DNA of 64,000 bases from Methanoregula sp. UBA64 (lineage in GTDB: Archaea; Halobacteriota; Methanomicrobia; Methanomicrobiales; Methanospirillaceae). The translations under genes and the position numbers were made by a program. The notes under the pieces were generated by a model, which did not search any database, was not told the DNA's origin, and was given only the letters and a program-made list of their open reading frames with translations. The stretch is taken from positions 241,229-305,228 of the forward strand of contig NZ_DAQC01000001.1 of assembly GCF_002502735.1 (NCBI RefSeq). The letters run 5' to 3'. Every line of letters begins with the position of its first letter. Position 1 is the stretch's first letter. Below, piece by piece: positions 42,746 through 51,837 of the stretch.

Positions 42746-43017
42746 GGCTGTTTCCGTGCCCTGATAACGCCGTTTTCTATCGTGTAAGGAAGGGACGGGT
42801 CGTACTTTGTCTGGCAGGCGACAAGTGCTTCCCCAATCGAGAGGACCCGGACCGTTCCTTTCTGGCGTACGATAAGGAGGTAGCGTTCGAGCCGGGCAAG
42901 CGATGCATCGACAACTGCTGCGTCCAGCCCGCACTTTTTTTGGATCTCCTCAGGGGTGATCGGTTTGTCCTGCGGAAGAAGGTGGTAGATCAGCCAGTCG
43001 GCGTCCTCATCTTTCAC
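42742..43017 (-). CDS. Small winged-helix protein
   Basis: A 91-residue protein with a winged-helix-like pattern: ADWLIYHLLPQDKPITPEEIQKKCGLDAAVVDASLARLERYLLIV, then a wing-like tail. No ligand-binding domain. I recognise the fold type but not a named family. It leads the operon winged helix-trm56-ATP-grasp-tfe-HD, with ATGA overlap to trm56, and is divergent from the gene at 43124. Confidence 0.72.
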   Translation of the reverse strand: MKDEDADWLIYHLLPQDKPITPEEIQKKCGLDAAVVDASLARLERYLLIVRQKGTVRVLSIGEALVACQTKYDPSLPYTIENGVIRARKQP

Positions 43018-43123
43018 CTGTACTCATTCCCGTTCGTCCCGATTATACTTTATTGCCGGTGACAAAAACAGCCAGTTAACCCATCTCCAAGCGGTTTTTG
43101 TAGTTGCCCGCCAAATACGTTCT

Positions 43124-43534
43124 ATGGATAGCGAACCCTCCGGCCCTTCATTTTCCGAACTGGTCCGGATCGCCGACTGCCTGCTTGATGAGAGCGGCGA
43201 GGACGATGACGCGCTCATGCGCCGGCTCGAAGAACTTCCCGCCCCGGTGCGGGACGACCTCTTTACCTCCGATCTCCTGAACGCATGGCAGGTCTTCTAT
43301 TACTTTTACCGGATCGAACCGGACGAACTCGTGCGGGAGCGCCTCGAACTCGAACCGGCCTCCTCGCTTCCCGCGGGAGTAATCATCGACGAGATCGATC
43401 TCCTGGAGCGCGTGTTCCGAATCGCAAAGAACCGTCCCGAGATCCTGGTGACCGACGGGAAAGAGACGCTGAAAACCTTTACCGGGGCAAGTGCTGTCAC
43501 CGACAGCGAGGCGTATATCGAGTCTACCCTATAA
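43124..43534 (+). CDS. Conserved hypothetical acidic protein
   Basis: A 136-residue soluble, strongly acidic protein (LLDESGEDDDALMRRLEEL; RERLELEPASS) with no recognisable motif and no signal or membrane helix. It ends 6 nt inside the 3' end of the UPF0280 gene, which is on the opposite strand. The promoter is shared with the winged-helix operon. I cannot propose a function. Confidence 0.65.
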   Translation: MDSEPSGPSFSELVRIADCLLDESGEDDDALMRRLEELPAPVRDDLFTSDLLNAWQVFYYFYRIEPDELVRERLELEPASSLPAGVIIDEIDLLERVFRIAKNRPEILVTDGKETLKTFTGASAVTDSEAYIESTL

Positions 43535-44242
43535 CCGGTCACCGGCAGTAATTTTTTGTTTGTCCACCCGTGCCGGGACAACCCGGGGGACTTCACCCCA
43601 CGTAATGACATCGGGACCGAGGATTGCGTACACGCCCCGGACGGTTGCCGGGTCAAGGGAGGCAAGTACTTCCCGGTTATCGGTCCGCAGATCGTTGCAG
43701 ATTCTCGTTGCCCATGCGTCTGCCCGGACCGGGTCGTTGGCAAAGATCGTGACCGCGTCGGCGACCCCGAACGAGACCGAGGGGCCGACCGTGGCAGACG
43801 AGGTGCAGACCCCGAAGATATGGTCTTTTTTCGGGACAACAAAGGCAATTTTGTCCGAGAGGGGCGCAGCCCCTGCGTGCACGCCCACCCGTACGGGCCG
43901 GTCGCTCACAAGCGCAATATCCCCCCCGTTGTCGATAACCCCGAACGCCGCACCGGCCCCGGCCATTGCTTCAATTCCGGCTGCGGCAACCGCGCCGGCA
44001 ACCGCGGCCATGGGGCCCACCCCGGCTTCTGCCGAAGCCTCTGCCATGTGCAGGATCAGCGGCTCGTCGGTATCCGGTTCATAGGGGAAGAACGTGCTCG
44101 CAAAAAAAGGATCGCGGGCAATGTAGCCTTCGAGCACCTGCCGGGCCGCGATCATACCGGCCTTTGCTGCCTCGATGTGGGCAGGTTCGTCTGCGAGGAT
44201 CGCCGCAAAGGTCTCGCGGAACCGGAACGGCTCGCGGATCAT
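43529..44242 (-). CDS. UPF0280/COG2122 protein, homocysteine-synthesis partner
   Basis: A 237-residue ApbE-like protein. Seen: GPMAAVAGAVAAAGIEAM, GVIDNGGDIALVSDRPVRVGV, VCTSSATVGPSVSFGVADAVTIF, family hallmarks. In Methanosarcina acetivorans the COG2122 protein (MA1715) acts with the COG1900 and NIL-ferredoxin proteins in homocysteine formation; the three genes are adjacent here. ATG 44242 overlaps the ferredoxin stop (ATGA); the in-frame ORF to 44374 is spurious. Confidence 0.88.
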   Translation of the reverse strand: MIREPFRFRETFAAILADEPAHIEAAKAGMIAARQVLEGYIARDPFFASTFFPYEPDTDEPLILHMAEASAEAGVGPMAAVAGAVAAAGIEAMAGAGAAFGVIDNGGDIALVSDRPVRVGVHAGAAPLSDKIAFVVPKKDHIFGVCTSSATVGPSVSFGVADAVTIFANDPVRADAWATRICNDLRTDNREVLASLDPATVRGVYAILGPDVITWGEVPRVVPARVDKQKITAGDRL

Positions 44243-44625
44243 ACGGGGAGCGTGAGCGCCTTGTGCGGGCAGGCAGGGATGCACTTGCCGCAGAGCACGC
44301 ACTTGTCCTCGGCAACTACCAGCCGGTAGTCCGCATCGAACGAGAAGACCTCGCGGGGGCAGACCGAGATGCATGCCCCGCAGTCAACGCATTCGCTCTG
44401 GTCGACACTGATCCCGTGTTCGAGCTGGCGGACCGTTGCGCCGAGCCGGGTCATCGTGCTCCGGATCAGCTTGCACTGGTCGTCGGGGACTTCGATGAGC
44501 GCCTCGCCTTCGGAGGAGTCGATCACGGCCCGCTCGACATTGATCAGCACGCCCGTGTCTTTTACTGCCTGCGCGATGATGGGTGCGGTACCTTTCTTTT
44601 TCGAGAAGTTCACCAGGAGCCTCAT
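44239..44625 (-). CDS. NIL-domain 4Fe-4S protein of the homocysteine pathway
   Basis: A 128-residue protein with an N-terminal NIL domain (about 1-70) and two [4Fe-4S] sites, CVDCGACISVCP and CVLCGKCIPACP. It corresponds to the NIL-Fer protein (MA1822) of Methanosarcina acetivorans, which works with the COG1900 protein in reductive sulfur transfer to aspartate semialdehyde. Start 44625 forms ATGA overlaps on both sides of the trio; the in-frame codon at 44634 would lie inside the upstream gene. Confidence 0.9.
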   Translation of the reverse strand: MRLLVNFSKKKGTAPIIAQAVKDTGVLINVERAVIDSSEGEALIEVPDDQCKLIRSTMTRLGATVRQLEHGISVDQSECVDCGACISVCPREVFSFDADYRLVVAEDKCVLCGKCIPACPHKALTLPV

Positions 44626-46130
44626 TTCAGCCACCTCCCGCCAAAGAGTTTCCCGAGATTGATTGCGGTAAGCATCCCGATCACGTGCCGGTCTTTGTCA
44701 ACCACCGGCAGCGCGCTGATGTTGTTCTGTTCGAGCTTGCGGACCGCGATATCGACTGCCTCTTCGGTCGTGGTAGTCACCACTTTCTTCTTCATGATGT
44801 CCTTTACGGTCACGGCCTTGCCCGGGTTTGCAACGGCTTTTGAGATATCGAACGTGGTCACGATCCCCGAGAGTTTCCCGTCATCCGCAATCACCGGCAG
44901 GTGGTTGGTCTCCCCTTTGAGGAGTTTCTGCGCCGCTGCCCGGATCTCCTCGGACTCGCCCACGGAAACGAACTGCCGGTCCATGATATCGAGGACTCTC
45001 GGCCCCTTCTTTCTCTCGTGCATGGGATGGACTTTTTTCGTGGGATCGATGGGCCGGGTGGGCAGGGCGAGCTGGAGTCTGCCCTTCTCGATCCAGCCCT
45101 TGAGTTCGGCTGCCACCTGACGAGCCTTGCGGAAGCTTGAGAGGGATGAAGTCCTGACCTGTTCGCCGTTTATCTCGATTGCGCCCGAGCGCAGCTCTGC
45201 GTAATTCACGCTCCGGATCACCGGCCTGCTGCGGCTCGGGACACCATAGTCCACCAGGTCCACCGAGATGTCCTCATCGCGGACTGCTGTTGCCCGTACC
45301 ACGTCGAGGTCGACGACCGGCAGGGGCACGCCAAGGCCCACGTACATCGTGACACCGTAACCGGTCATGGTCGCAGCCCGGAGGTAGTCAGGCGACATCT
45401 CTTTTAGGTTACCTTTGACCATCAGCGTTGCAAAGCCGCCGCCCGGCGAGTGCTGTGTCCCTTCGCCGACTACCATACCTTCGGCACCGCACAAAAAGAT
45501 CGGGACGCCGCTCCCGATGAACCGGAGTTTCGGGTCGTTGGTGACCGGGTTTAAGAGCCCTGCCCCCGAGTAGGTGACGTTTCCGGAGTCCGGCAGGAGC
45601 GTTCCCATATAGGTGTGCAGGAGCCGGTCCGTGGTGTTGATTGCCGCGTTGTAGCGCTGGTAGGCGTTGCGCGGATTGCACATGATCGCCTGGTTTAAGT
45701 CTTCAAGCAGGAGTTCGGTGGTGATCGTCCGCCGCGGGTAACAGTCCGTGCCGCGCGAAGTGGCGCGAAGTTCCACGGATTTTCCCGAGACAAGGTCTTC
45801 GAGCACGTGCGCCCCGCCGTACTGGTCTTCGAGCGTGTCGGACTGCTGCGTGGCCCCGATGTACGTGTCGACCGCGGCAAGTCCCCCGTAGGCCTCGACA
45901 TCGTTGAGCCAGATCCGCTCCATCCGGATCGGCGGTTCTGAGTGCCCGAAGTTCAAAAATGCCCCCGAGGAACACATTGCGCCGAAGGTCCCGGTAGTAA
46001 CGACATCGACCTCTTTGAGCGCCCCCTCCTCACCCAGTTCGCTCACGATCGCGGGCATCTCCTCTGCGGTGACGACGCGGGCACTGCCGTCACGGATCCG
46101 CTCGTTGATCGTTTCGATGGACTTGTGCAT
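44622..46130 (-). CDS. COG1900/DUF39 homocysteine biosynthesis protein with CBS pair
   Basis: A 502-residue protein: DUF39 catalytic part (1 to about 370; TTGTFGAMCSSGAFLNFGHSEPP has the conserved Cys) and two C-terminal CBS motifs (LDIMDRQFVSVGESE, VKDIMKKKVVTTTTEE). Known relatives make homocysteine from aspartate semialdehyde and a sulfur donor. ATG 46130 gives the standard MHKSIETINERI start; a TATA-like TATAAATATTC lies about 20-30 nt upstream. It is the first gene of the trio; the in-frame reading to 46274 crosses the promoter. Confidence 0.9.
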   Translation of the reverse strand: MHKSIETINERIRDGSARVVTAEEMPAIVSELGEEGALKEVDVVTTGTFGAMCSSGAFLNFGHSEPPIRMERIWLNDVEAYGGLAAVDTYIGATQQSDTLEDQYGGAHVLEDLVSGKSVELRATSRGTDCYPRRTITTELLLEDLNQAIMCNPRNAYQRYNAAINTTDRLLHTYMGTLLPDSGNVTYSGAGLLNPVTNDPKLRFIGSGVPIFLCGAEGMVVGEGTQHSPGGGFATLMVKGNLKEMSPDYLRAATMTGYGVTMYVGLGVPLPVVDLDVVRATAVRDEDISVDLVDYGVPSRSRPVIRSVNYAELRSGAIEINGEQVRTSSLSSFRKARQVAAELKGWIEKGRLQLALPTRPIDPTKKVHPMHERKKGPRVLDIMDRQFVSVGESEEIRAAAQKLLKGETNHLPVIADDGKLSGIVTTFDISKAVANPGKAVTVKDIMKKKVVTTTTEEAVDIAVRKLEQNNISALPVVDKDRHVIGMLTAINLGKLFGGRWLK

Positions 46131-46190
46131 GACTGAAAATGTCGTTTTATGAATATTTATACCAATTGCTATTACCTCAGGTAATATGCC

Positions 46191-46199
46191 GGTATATAT
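46191..46199 (+). promoter_or_regulatory. TATA box of the Nif3-like gene
   Basis: GGTATATAT about 28-35 nt before ATG 46226, indicating a nearly leaderless message. The opposite-strand TATA element of the COG1900 gene is at 46151-46161, so the two promoters lie back to back. Confidence 0.5.
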
Positions 46200-46225
46200 C
46201 CCGGCCCGGCCCAATCCCTTATTAT

Positions 46226-46933
46226 ATGCACGTGCGTGACTTTGCCGCAGAGATGGAGACACTCGCCCCCCCATCCCTTGCCGAGGAGTTCGATTGCGGG
46301 AGGATTGGCCTTATTGTCGAGGGAGCGCCGGAGATCCGTACGGTATGCTGTGCGCTCGATGCCACGCCCCGGGTGGTCCGGGCAGCACTTGCCGGAAAAG
46401 CCGAGATGCTCGTGGTCCATCACACCCCCATCTGGACGCCGCTTACCGCGCTTGTCGGCCCCACCGCCTCGCTCATGCGCGATATCCTTACCGGGCACCT
46501 CAACGTGTATGCAATGCACACGAACTTCGACCATGCCCCGTGCGGTGTCAACGATGCGCTCGCGGAACTGCTTGGTCTCTCCGGCTGCCGGCCCATGACC
46601 CTTGGCCTTGTCGGGGCATGCACCCTTTCCCGGGAAGAGATCGCGGCACGGCTGGGCGCCCCCCTCAGGATCTGGGGAGAGTGCGTCGCGCCTCAGGAAC
46701 TCGCGGTAGTTGGCGGGAGCGGGTTTGACCCGGTACTGATGAAGGAGGCATGCGATCTCGGCGCCGATGCGTTTCTCTCGGCAGAGCTCAAGCATTCGGT
46801 TGCCCGTGCGGCACCGCTTCCCTGCCTCGAATCCACGCATTATGCGCTCGAAGCCCCGGCCATGAAACGCCTTGCTGCGCAGAAAGGCTGGCAGTATATC
46901 GACGACCCGCCAAAAGTCAGCATCATCCCATGA
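46226..46933 (+). CDS. Nif3-like dinuclear metal centre protein
   Basis: A 235-residue Nif3/YbgI-type protein forming a hexameric ring with a dinuclear metal site. Ligands are seen in MLVVHHTPIW (HH), AMHTNFDHAP, and near the end FLSAELKHSVARAA and CLESTHYALE. Biological role is debated. ATG 46226 follows a TATA box and begins with MHVRDFAAEMETL; the in-frame codon at 46139 lies upstream of the promoter. It overlaps the SWIM gene by ATGA. Confidence 0.88.
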   Translation: MHVRDFAAEMETLAPPSLAEEFDCGRIGLIVEGAPEIRTVCCALDATPRVVRAALAGKAEMLVVHHTPIWTPLTALVGPTASLMRDILTGHLNVYAMHTNFDHAPCGVNDALAELLGLSGCRPMTLGLVGACTLSREEIAARLGAPLRIWGECVAPQELAVVGGSGFDPVLMKEACDLGADAFLSAELKHSVARAAPLPCLESTHYALEAPAMKRLAAQKGWQYIDDPPKVSIIP

Positions 46934-47247
46934 GCGATCCCTGGCAGCTGCTCTTACAGAGAAAGGCGCTGGACGAAGAGATCCGTGCCGCCCTGATCGC
47001 GGAGTACGGCACGCGGGGAAAAAAAGCCCTGGACGCAGTCGACCGCGGACAGGTGAGGAAGTACCTCGACTTTTTTGTGGTCACCGGAACAACCGGCGAT
47101 CACGTGATTGACGAGGGCGTCTGCACCTGCCGGGACTTTGCGTTCCGGCAAAAACCCTGCTGGCACATTCTCGCGGTCAGGATTGCAGAAGCCACCGGGA
47201 AGTATGTTGCACATGACACCTGGTACCAGGAAAACTGGAAAGGATAA
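46930..47247 (+). CDS. Small SWIM zinc-finger protein
   Basis: A 105-residue protein. The SWIM motif (CTCRDFAFRQKPCWHILAV; CxCx(n)CxH) occupies about residues 66-84. The N-terminal half is basic and helical (LDEEIRAALIAEYGTRGKKALDAV). SWIM fingers bind DNA or proteins; the archaeal small members are uncharacterised. The start overlaps the Nif3 stop (ATGA). It lies 69 nt before alaS. Confidence 0.82.
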   Translation: MSDPWQLLLQRKALDEEIRAALIAEYGTRGKKALDAVDRGQVRKYLDFFVVTGTTGDHVIDEGVCTCRDFAFRQKPCWHILAVRIAEATGKYVAHDTWYQENWKG

Positions 47248-47316
47248 GTGCGAACAAAGACAATAACTATCCCGATATCTTAGAATAGTAACAGGCAAGT
47301 GTACGTGGTTTTCACA

Positions 47317-50055
47317 ATGTTCGAAGAAGAATACCAGCTCGAATATTTCAAGGACCAGGGATTTACCCGGAAGATCTGTAAATCCTGCGGCTCCCCGTTC
47401 TGGACACGCGACCCATCCCGCGAGAGCTGCGGCGATGCGGCCTGCGAACCCTATACGTTTATCGGCAACCCTGTGTTTAAGGGGCATTCCGTTGACGAGA
47501 TGCGCGAGGCTTACCTCTCCTTTTTTGAAAAGAACGGCCATACCCGCATCGAGCGCTACCCGGTGGCCGCACGCTGGCGGGACGATATCTATCTCACCAT
47601 CGCCTCGATCGCCGACTTCCAGCCATTCGTCACGGCAGGGATCGTTCCCCCGCCGGCAAATCCCCTTACCATCTCCCAGCCCTGTATCCGGTTAAACGAC
47701 CTCGATTCGGTCGGGAGATCGGGCCGGCACCTGACCACTTTTGAGATGCTCGCCCATCATGCGTTCAACACGCCGACCGAAGAGATCTACTGGAAAGACC
47801 ACACCGTAGAACTCTGCGACCAGTTCCTTGCCTCAATCGGCGGCGATCTCACCAAGGTCACCTACAAGGAACACCCGTGGATCGGCGGCGGGAACGCGGG
47901 CCCGAGTGTAGAGGTCATGATTGGCGGCCTCGAAGTAGCAACCCTTGTATTCATGAGTCTCGGACGCCAGAAGACCAGCCACCCCGGCTACGACCTCGAC
48001 GGAACCATGTATTACCCGATCAAGCTCCGGATCGTCGATACCGGGTACGGTCTCGAACGCCTGGTCTGGGCTTCGAAGGGCTCCCCTACCATCTACGATG
48101 CGGTCTTCCCCGAGATGGTAAGCCGTGTCATGAGCTCGGCCGGCATCTCCCACCTGCTCGACAACAAGGATTACACGAAGATCCTCGCCTTAAACGCGAA
48201 GTTTGCCGGGCTCATGGACATCTCCGGCCCCAACCTCTTCAACCTCCGAAAGAAGGTTGCGGCTGCTATCGATATCTCTCCTGAGAAACTCGACAAGATG
48301 ATGACACCGATAGAAAAGGTGTACGCGATTGTGGACCACACCCGCTGCCTTGCGTATATGCTCGGAGACTGCATTGTCCCCTCGAATGTCCGCGAGGGCT
48401 ACCTTGCACGACTTGTCATCCGCCGGACCCTGCGGATGATGAACGATTTCAAGATGGAGGACTCCCTTGCCGATCTCATCGAAGAACAGATGAAGATCAT
48501 CGGGATGAAAAAATTCCAGCAGGATATCTCCATTGTCCGCGAGATCGTTGACCGCGAGGTCGTGAAATATGCCGATACCCTCGACCGGGGTACCCGGATC
48601 GTCCAGAAGGTTGCAAAGACCTACAAGGCAAAGAGCCAGCGCGTACCGCTCTCCGAGATCGTCACCCTGTACGATTCCCACGGCATCCCCCCCGAGATGA
48701 TAAAGGACATTGCCCAGAAGGAAGGGGCAGTCATCGATCTCCCCGACAACTTCTACTCCCAGATTGCCGACATGCACTCCGAGTCAAAAAAAGAGGTTAC
48801 CTCGGATACAACCACCCAGTACGCCGAGCGGGTACAGGGACTGCCGGCAACAAAAAAACTCTACTACGAGCAACCGGAGGATATTGAGTTCGAAGGCGTA
48901 GTTCTCGACTTCTTCGACGGCTATGCGGTACTTGATCAGACCCTCTTCTATCCCGAAGGCGGCGGCCAGCCGGCCGATACGGGAAGCCTTGTCGGCGCCG
49001 AGAGCATGGCCCGGGTCGACAATGTCATAAAACTCGGGGACGTGATCCTCCATCATATCAGCGGCGGACTTCTCCAGCGCGGCGAGCGGGTCAAAGGCAT
49101 GGTCGATGAGGAGCGCCGGTTCTCGCTGATGCGCCACCATACGGCAACCCACATCCTCCTGCACGCTTCCCAGGAAGTGCTCGGCGTCCATATCCACCAG
49201 GCCGGGGCGCAGAAAGGAGCGGAGAGTTCGCGTATCGATATCCGGCATTTCAAGCATATCACGCCAGAAGAACTCCGTAAGATCGAACTTGCCGCCAACC
49301 GCATGGTCATGGCAAACCAGCCGGTCGAGATCTCGATCGAGAACCGGACAAAAGCCGAGCAGGAGTACGGTTTTACCCTGTACCAGGGAGGTGTCCCGCA
49401 GGGCAAGGACATCCGCATTGTCAAGGTCGCCGGCGATATCGAAGCCTGCGCCGGGACACACTGCCGGAGTACCGGGGAGATCGGCGTAATCAAGATCTTA
49501 CGAGTCGAGCACATCCAGGACGGGATCGAGCGTATCGAGTTTGCGGCGGGTAATGCTGCGGTCTATTATATCCAGCATCTCGAACAGATCGCCTCTGCTT
49601 CCGCAGATACCCTTTCTGTCCAGCTCGAAAACCTTCCCCCGACCGTTACCCGGTTCTTTTCCGAATGGAAGGACCAGAAAAAAGATATCGAGCGCCTGAG
49701 CCAGAAACTCGTGGAACTGGAAGTGCAGACCATCCGGCCCGAGACAATCGGGGGCATTCCGGTCGTTGTTAAGCGTGTGGATCTTGCCCCCCGCGAGCTC
49801 TCAACGCTTGCAACCTCCCTTTCTGCAAACGGCGGCATTGCACTCCTCGCCGCATCCGGCGATACCGCCCGTGTGGTTCTCTCATCCGGTGACAAACGGG
49901 TAAATGCCGGCGAGATCATCGGGCAGGTGTGCAGTCTCCTTGGCGGGAAAGGCGGGGGAAAACAATCGATGGCACAGGGTGGCGGACCGGACCTGGAGAA
50001 ACTCGATCTTGCCCTCAATGTCGGGCGCGAGCGCATCCTTGCGGCGCTCCAGTAG
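47317..50055 (+). CDS. alaS: Alanyl-tRNA synthetase (archaeal type)
   Basis: A 912-residue class II synthetase that charges tRNA-Ala. An archaea-specific N-terminal zinc-like segment (CKSCGSPFWTRD...CGDAACEPY) precedes motif 1 and the catalytic core (RYPVAARWRDDIYLTIASIADFQPF). The editing domain carries RHHTATHILLHASQEVLG (HxxxH) and the CAGTHCRSTGEI site. A DHHA1-like C-Ala region follows (GGKGGGKQSMAQGGG). ATG 47317 is preferred to GTG 47299. A winged-helix gene starts 10 nt downstream. Confidence 0.96.
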   Translation: MFEEEYQLEYFKDQGFTRKICKSCGSPFWTRDPSRESCGDAACEPYTFIGNPVFKGHSVDEMREAYLSFFEKNGHTRIERYPVAARWRDDIYLTIASIADFQPFVTAGIVPPPANPLTISQPCIRLNDLDSVGRSGRHLTTFEMLAHHAFNTPTEEIYWKDHTVELCDQFLASIGGDLTKVTYKEHPWIGGGNAGPSVEVMIGGLEVATLVFMSLGRQKTSHPGYDLDGTMYYPIKLRIVDTGYGLERLVWASKGSPTIYDAVFPEMVSRVMSSAGISHLLDNKDYTKILALNAKFAGLMDISGPNLFNLRKKVAAAIDISPEKLDKMMTPIEKVYAIVDHTRCLAYMLGDCIVPSNVREGYLARLVIRRTLRMMNDFKMEDSLADLIEEQMKIIGMKKFQQDISIVREIVDREVVKYADTLDRGTRIVQKVAKTYKAKSQRVPLSEIVTLYDSHGIPPEMIKDIAQKEGAVIDLPDNFYSQIADMHSESKKEVTSDTTTQYAERVQGLPATKKLYYEQPEDIEFEGVVLDFFDGYAVLDQTLFYPEGGGQPADTGSLVGAESMARVDNVIKLGDVILHHISGGLLQRGERVKGMVDEERRFSLMRHHTATHILLHASQEVLGVHIHQAGAQKGAESSRIDIRHFKHITPEELRKIELAANRMVMANQPVEISIENRTKAEQEYGFTLYQGGVPQGKDIRIVKVAGDIEACAGTHCRSTGEIGVIKILRVEHIQDGIERIEFAAGNAAVYYIQHLEQIASASADTLSVQLENLPPTVTRFFSEWKDQKKDIERLSQKLVELEVQTIRPETIGGIPVVVKRVDLAPRELSTLATSLSANGGIALLAASGDTARVVLSSGDKRVNAGEIIGQVCSLLGGKGGGKQSMAQGGGPDLEKLDLALNVGRERILAALQ

Positions 50056-50065
50056 ACTTTAAAAA

Positions 50066-50680
50066 ATGACCGAGAATGTGGTAGTCCTGGAACCGGGCGA
50101 CGAGCGGGCCCAGAAGATCGCAAAGGCAATGGGAAGCCAGACTGCAAGCGATATCCTTACCCTGCTTGCCACGGGAGCAAAGAGCCTCACCGATATCACC
50201 GAGCAGCTGAAGATCCCGCTGACTACTGCGAAATACCATGCCGAAAACCTGCTCGACGCCGGGCTCATCATCATTTCCGAGACAAAGTACAGCGTGAAGG
50301 GGCGGGAAGTGAAGATGTACGCGCTTACCGACCAGCTTTTGATCGTTGCGCCAAAACAGACCAATGTCCGCTCGCTCCTCCTGAAGTATACCTCGCTCTT
50401 TGGGATCGTGGTTGTGGGCACCCTTGCAGTTATCGGTCTTGAGCCGCTCCTTGCCGGACAGGGCATGTGGTCGGAAACAGCTCCTGCCGCGATGACGATC
50501 CGGGCACCCGCAACCGGGGGCGCGGAAAACCAGGTGTATGCTGCAAAAGCCATGGCCGACACAAACGTCCTGGCACCGGCCTTCTCGCCGGACCTTGCGC
50601 TGGCATTCTTCTGCGGCGGAGTACTTGTTATCTTTGTCCTGCTCTGCTACGAAGCATATCTCTGGAGAAAGCGCCGCTAA
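50066..50680 (+). CDS. Membrane-anchored ArsR-type winged-helix protein
   Basis: A 204-residue protein. An N-terminal winged helix (about 20-95; SQTASDILTLLATGAKSLTDITEQLKIPLTTAKYHAENLLDAGLI) is followed by two membrane helices (about 112-132 and 172-197) with an exposed loop between. Such HTH-plus-membrane proteins may sense envelope signals. Target genes are unknown. It starts 10 nt after alaS and may be cotranscribed. Confidence 0.82.
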   Translation: MTENVVVLEPGDERAQKIAKAMGSQTASDILTLLATGAKSLTDITEQLKIPLTTAKYHAENLLDAGLIIISETKYSVKGREVKMYALTDQLLIVAPKQTNVRSLLLKYTSLFGIVVVGTLAVIGLEPLLAGQGMWSETAPAAMTIRAPATGGAENQVYAAKAMADTNVLAPAFSPDLALAFFCGGVLVIFVLLCYEAYLWRKRR

Positions 50681-50909
50681 AAACGGTGCAGATTCCTCTT
50701 TTTTATACCCGGTGATGATGAAGCGGGGATACTACTCATCCCGCATCGTTTTTGAGCGTCAAGGGAGCGGATCTTGTTCCCCAACGAGTACGTCCACGAT
50801 CCGGCAGCGTTCATGATTATGGTATGGGCAGGTCGGTGAAGCAGGAGCCTATCGGCTATTAGAAAAAAGCCGGTCCCGGAATATGTGCCGGAAAAAAGAG
50901 TATTGGTGG

Positions 50910-51743
50910 TTATGCCCGCCCGGATTTCATCCGGCAGATGAGCAGGGCTGCAAGCCCGAGCGCCCCAATCACAAGGAATGCGGGGAGCGGGGATTTTGTC
51001 GGTGTCGGGATCGGGGTCAGGGTCGCAGTCTTTGTTGCGGTGACCTTCTTTGTGGTTACCGTAACCATCGGTGCCGTAGTGGCTGTTGTCGGCGAAGTGA
51101 CCTGGAAGGTGATAATGCCGATCTGGCCTTTGGCATCGGAGAAAGTGACCTTATAGTTATCCGGTTGTGTAACCGGTACCGTCTGCGAGAACGAGCCGTC
51201 GCCGCTCTGGATCAGGTTGTTGGTCTTGATGTACTGGGGGCCCCAGATGTGGCCGGCGGATTCGCCGTCAACCTGGAGCTGGATCCCGTCGTTCCCGCCT
51301 TTCTTTAACGTACCGGCAATCACGAGCGCACTGGAAAGGTCCTGCGTCATCGGGGACGTGATCGTAAGTTCGGGCGAACGGTCGACAACGGTGACCAGTT
51401 CGCTTGAGATGGAATCCGATCTCATGGAGGGGACCGGGCCATTGAACTGGGTCTCAATCTTGTACTGGCCACCTTTGAGGCCGGTGGTATCGAAGAGCTT
51501 GTACTGGGTCGCCTGGTTGGGCTGGATGGTTATTGATTCGCGATCGATCTCAGTGGATGTGTACTGGGACTGGTAGAAGACGAGATCGAAACTGGTCCCC
51601 GCGGGGAAATCCGAATCTACCGCACACTTGATCATCTGGCCAACGGGAACCGTGTCGGAACAGTTCAGGTACATGCCATATGCTGATGCCGATCCCACGA
51701 GCGCGAGGGAGAGCATGAGTAGGAGAGGGAGAAACTTTTTCAT
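50910..51743 (-). CDS. Secreted, C-terminally anchored protein, paralogue of the 35157-36278 product
   Basis: A 277-residue surface protein: signal peptide (about 1-21), beta-rich domain (DTVPVGQMIKCAVDSDFPAGTSFDLVFYQ; YKIETQ; VTFSDAKGQIG), a Thr-rich linker (VTVTTKKVTATKTATLTPIPTPT, about 220-250) and a C-terminal helix with tail CRMKSGRA. Shared strings with the other protein indicate duplication. It resembles DUF3821-like S-layer-associated proteins, but I cannot assign the family firmly. Confidence 0.78.
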   Translation of the reverse strand: MKKFLPLLLMLSLALVGSASAYGMYLNCSDTVPVGQMIKCAVDSDFPAGTSFDLVFYQSQYTSTEIDRESITIQPNQATQYKLFDTTGLKGGQYKIETQFNGPVPSMRSDSISSELVTVVDRSPELTITSPMTQDLSSALVIAGTLKKGGNDGIQLQVDGESAGHIWGPQYIKTNNLIQSGDGSFSQTVPVTQPDNYKVTFSDAKGQIGIITFQVTSPTTATTAPMVTVTTKKVTATKTATLTPIPTPTKSPLPAFLVIGALGLAALLICRMKSGRA

Positions 51744-51837
51744 GACTACAAGGTCGATTGCAGGAAATTAAAAAGGTTCCCTATTTTAATGGCCGGTCAC
51801 ACACGGCCAAAAAAACCATCCGCGTCCGCAGGCCGGC

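Noticed and set aside
43966..45120. 384-codon plus-strand reading across the homocysteine trio
   Set aside because: Arg/Pro-rich antisense shadow; the minus-strand genes have clear Fe-S, NIL, CBS and DUF39 motifs.
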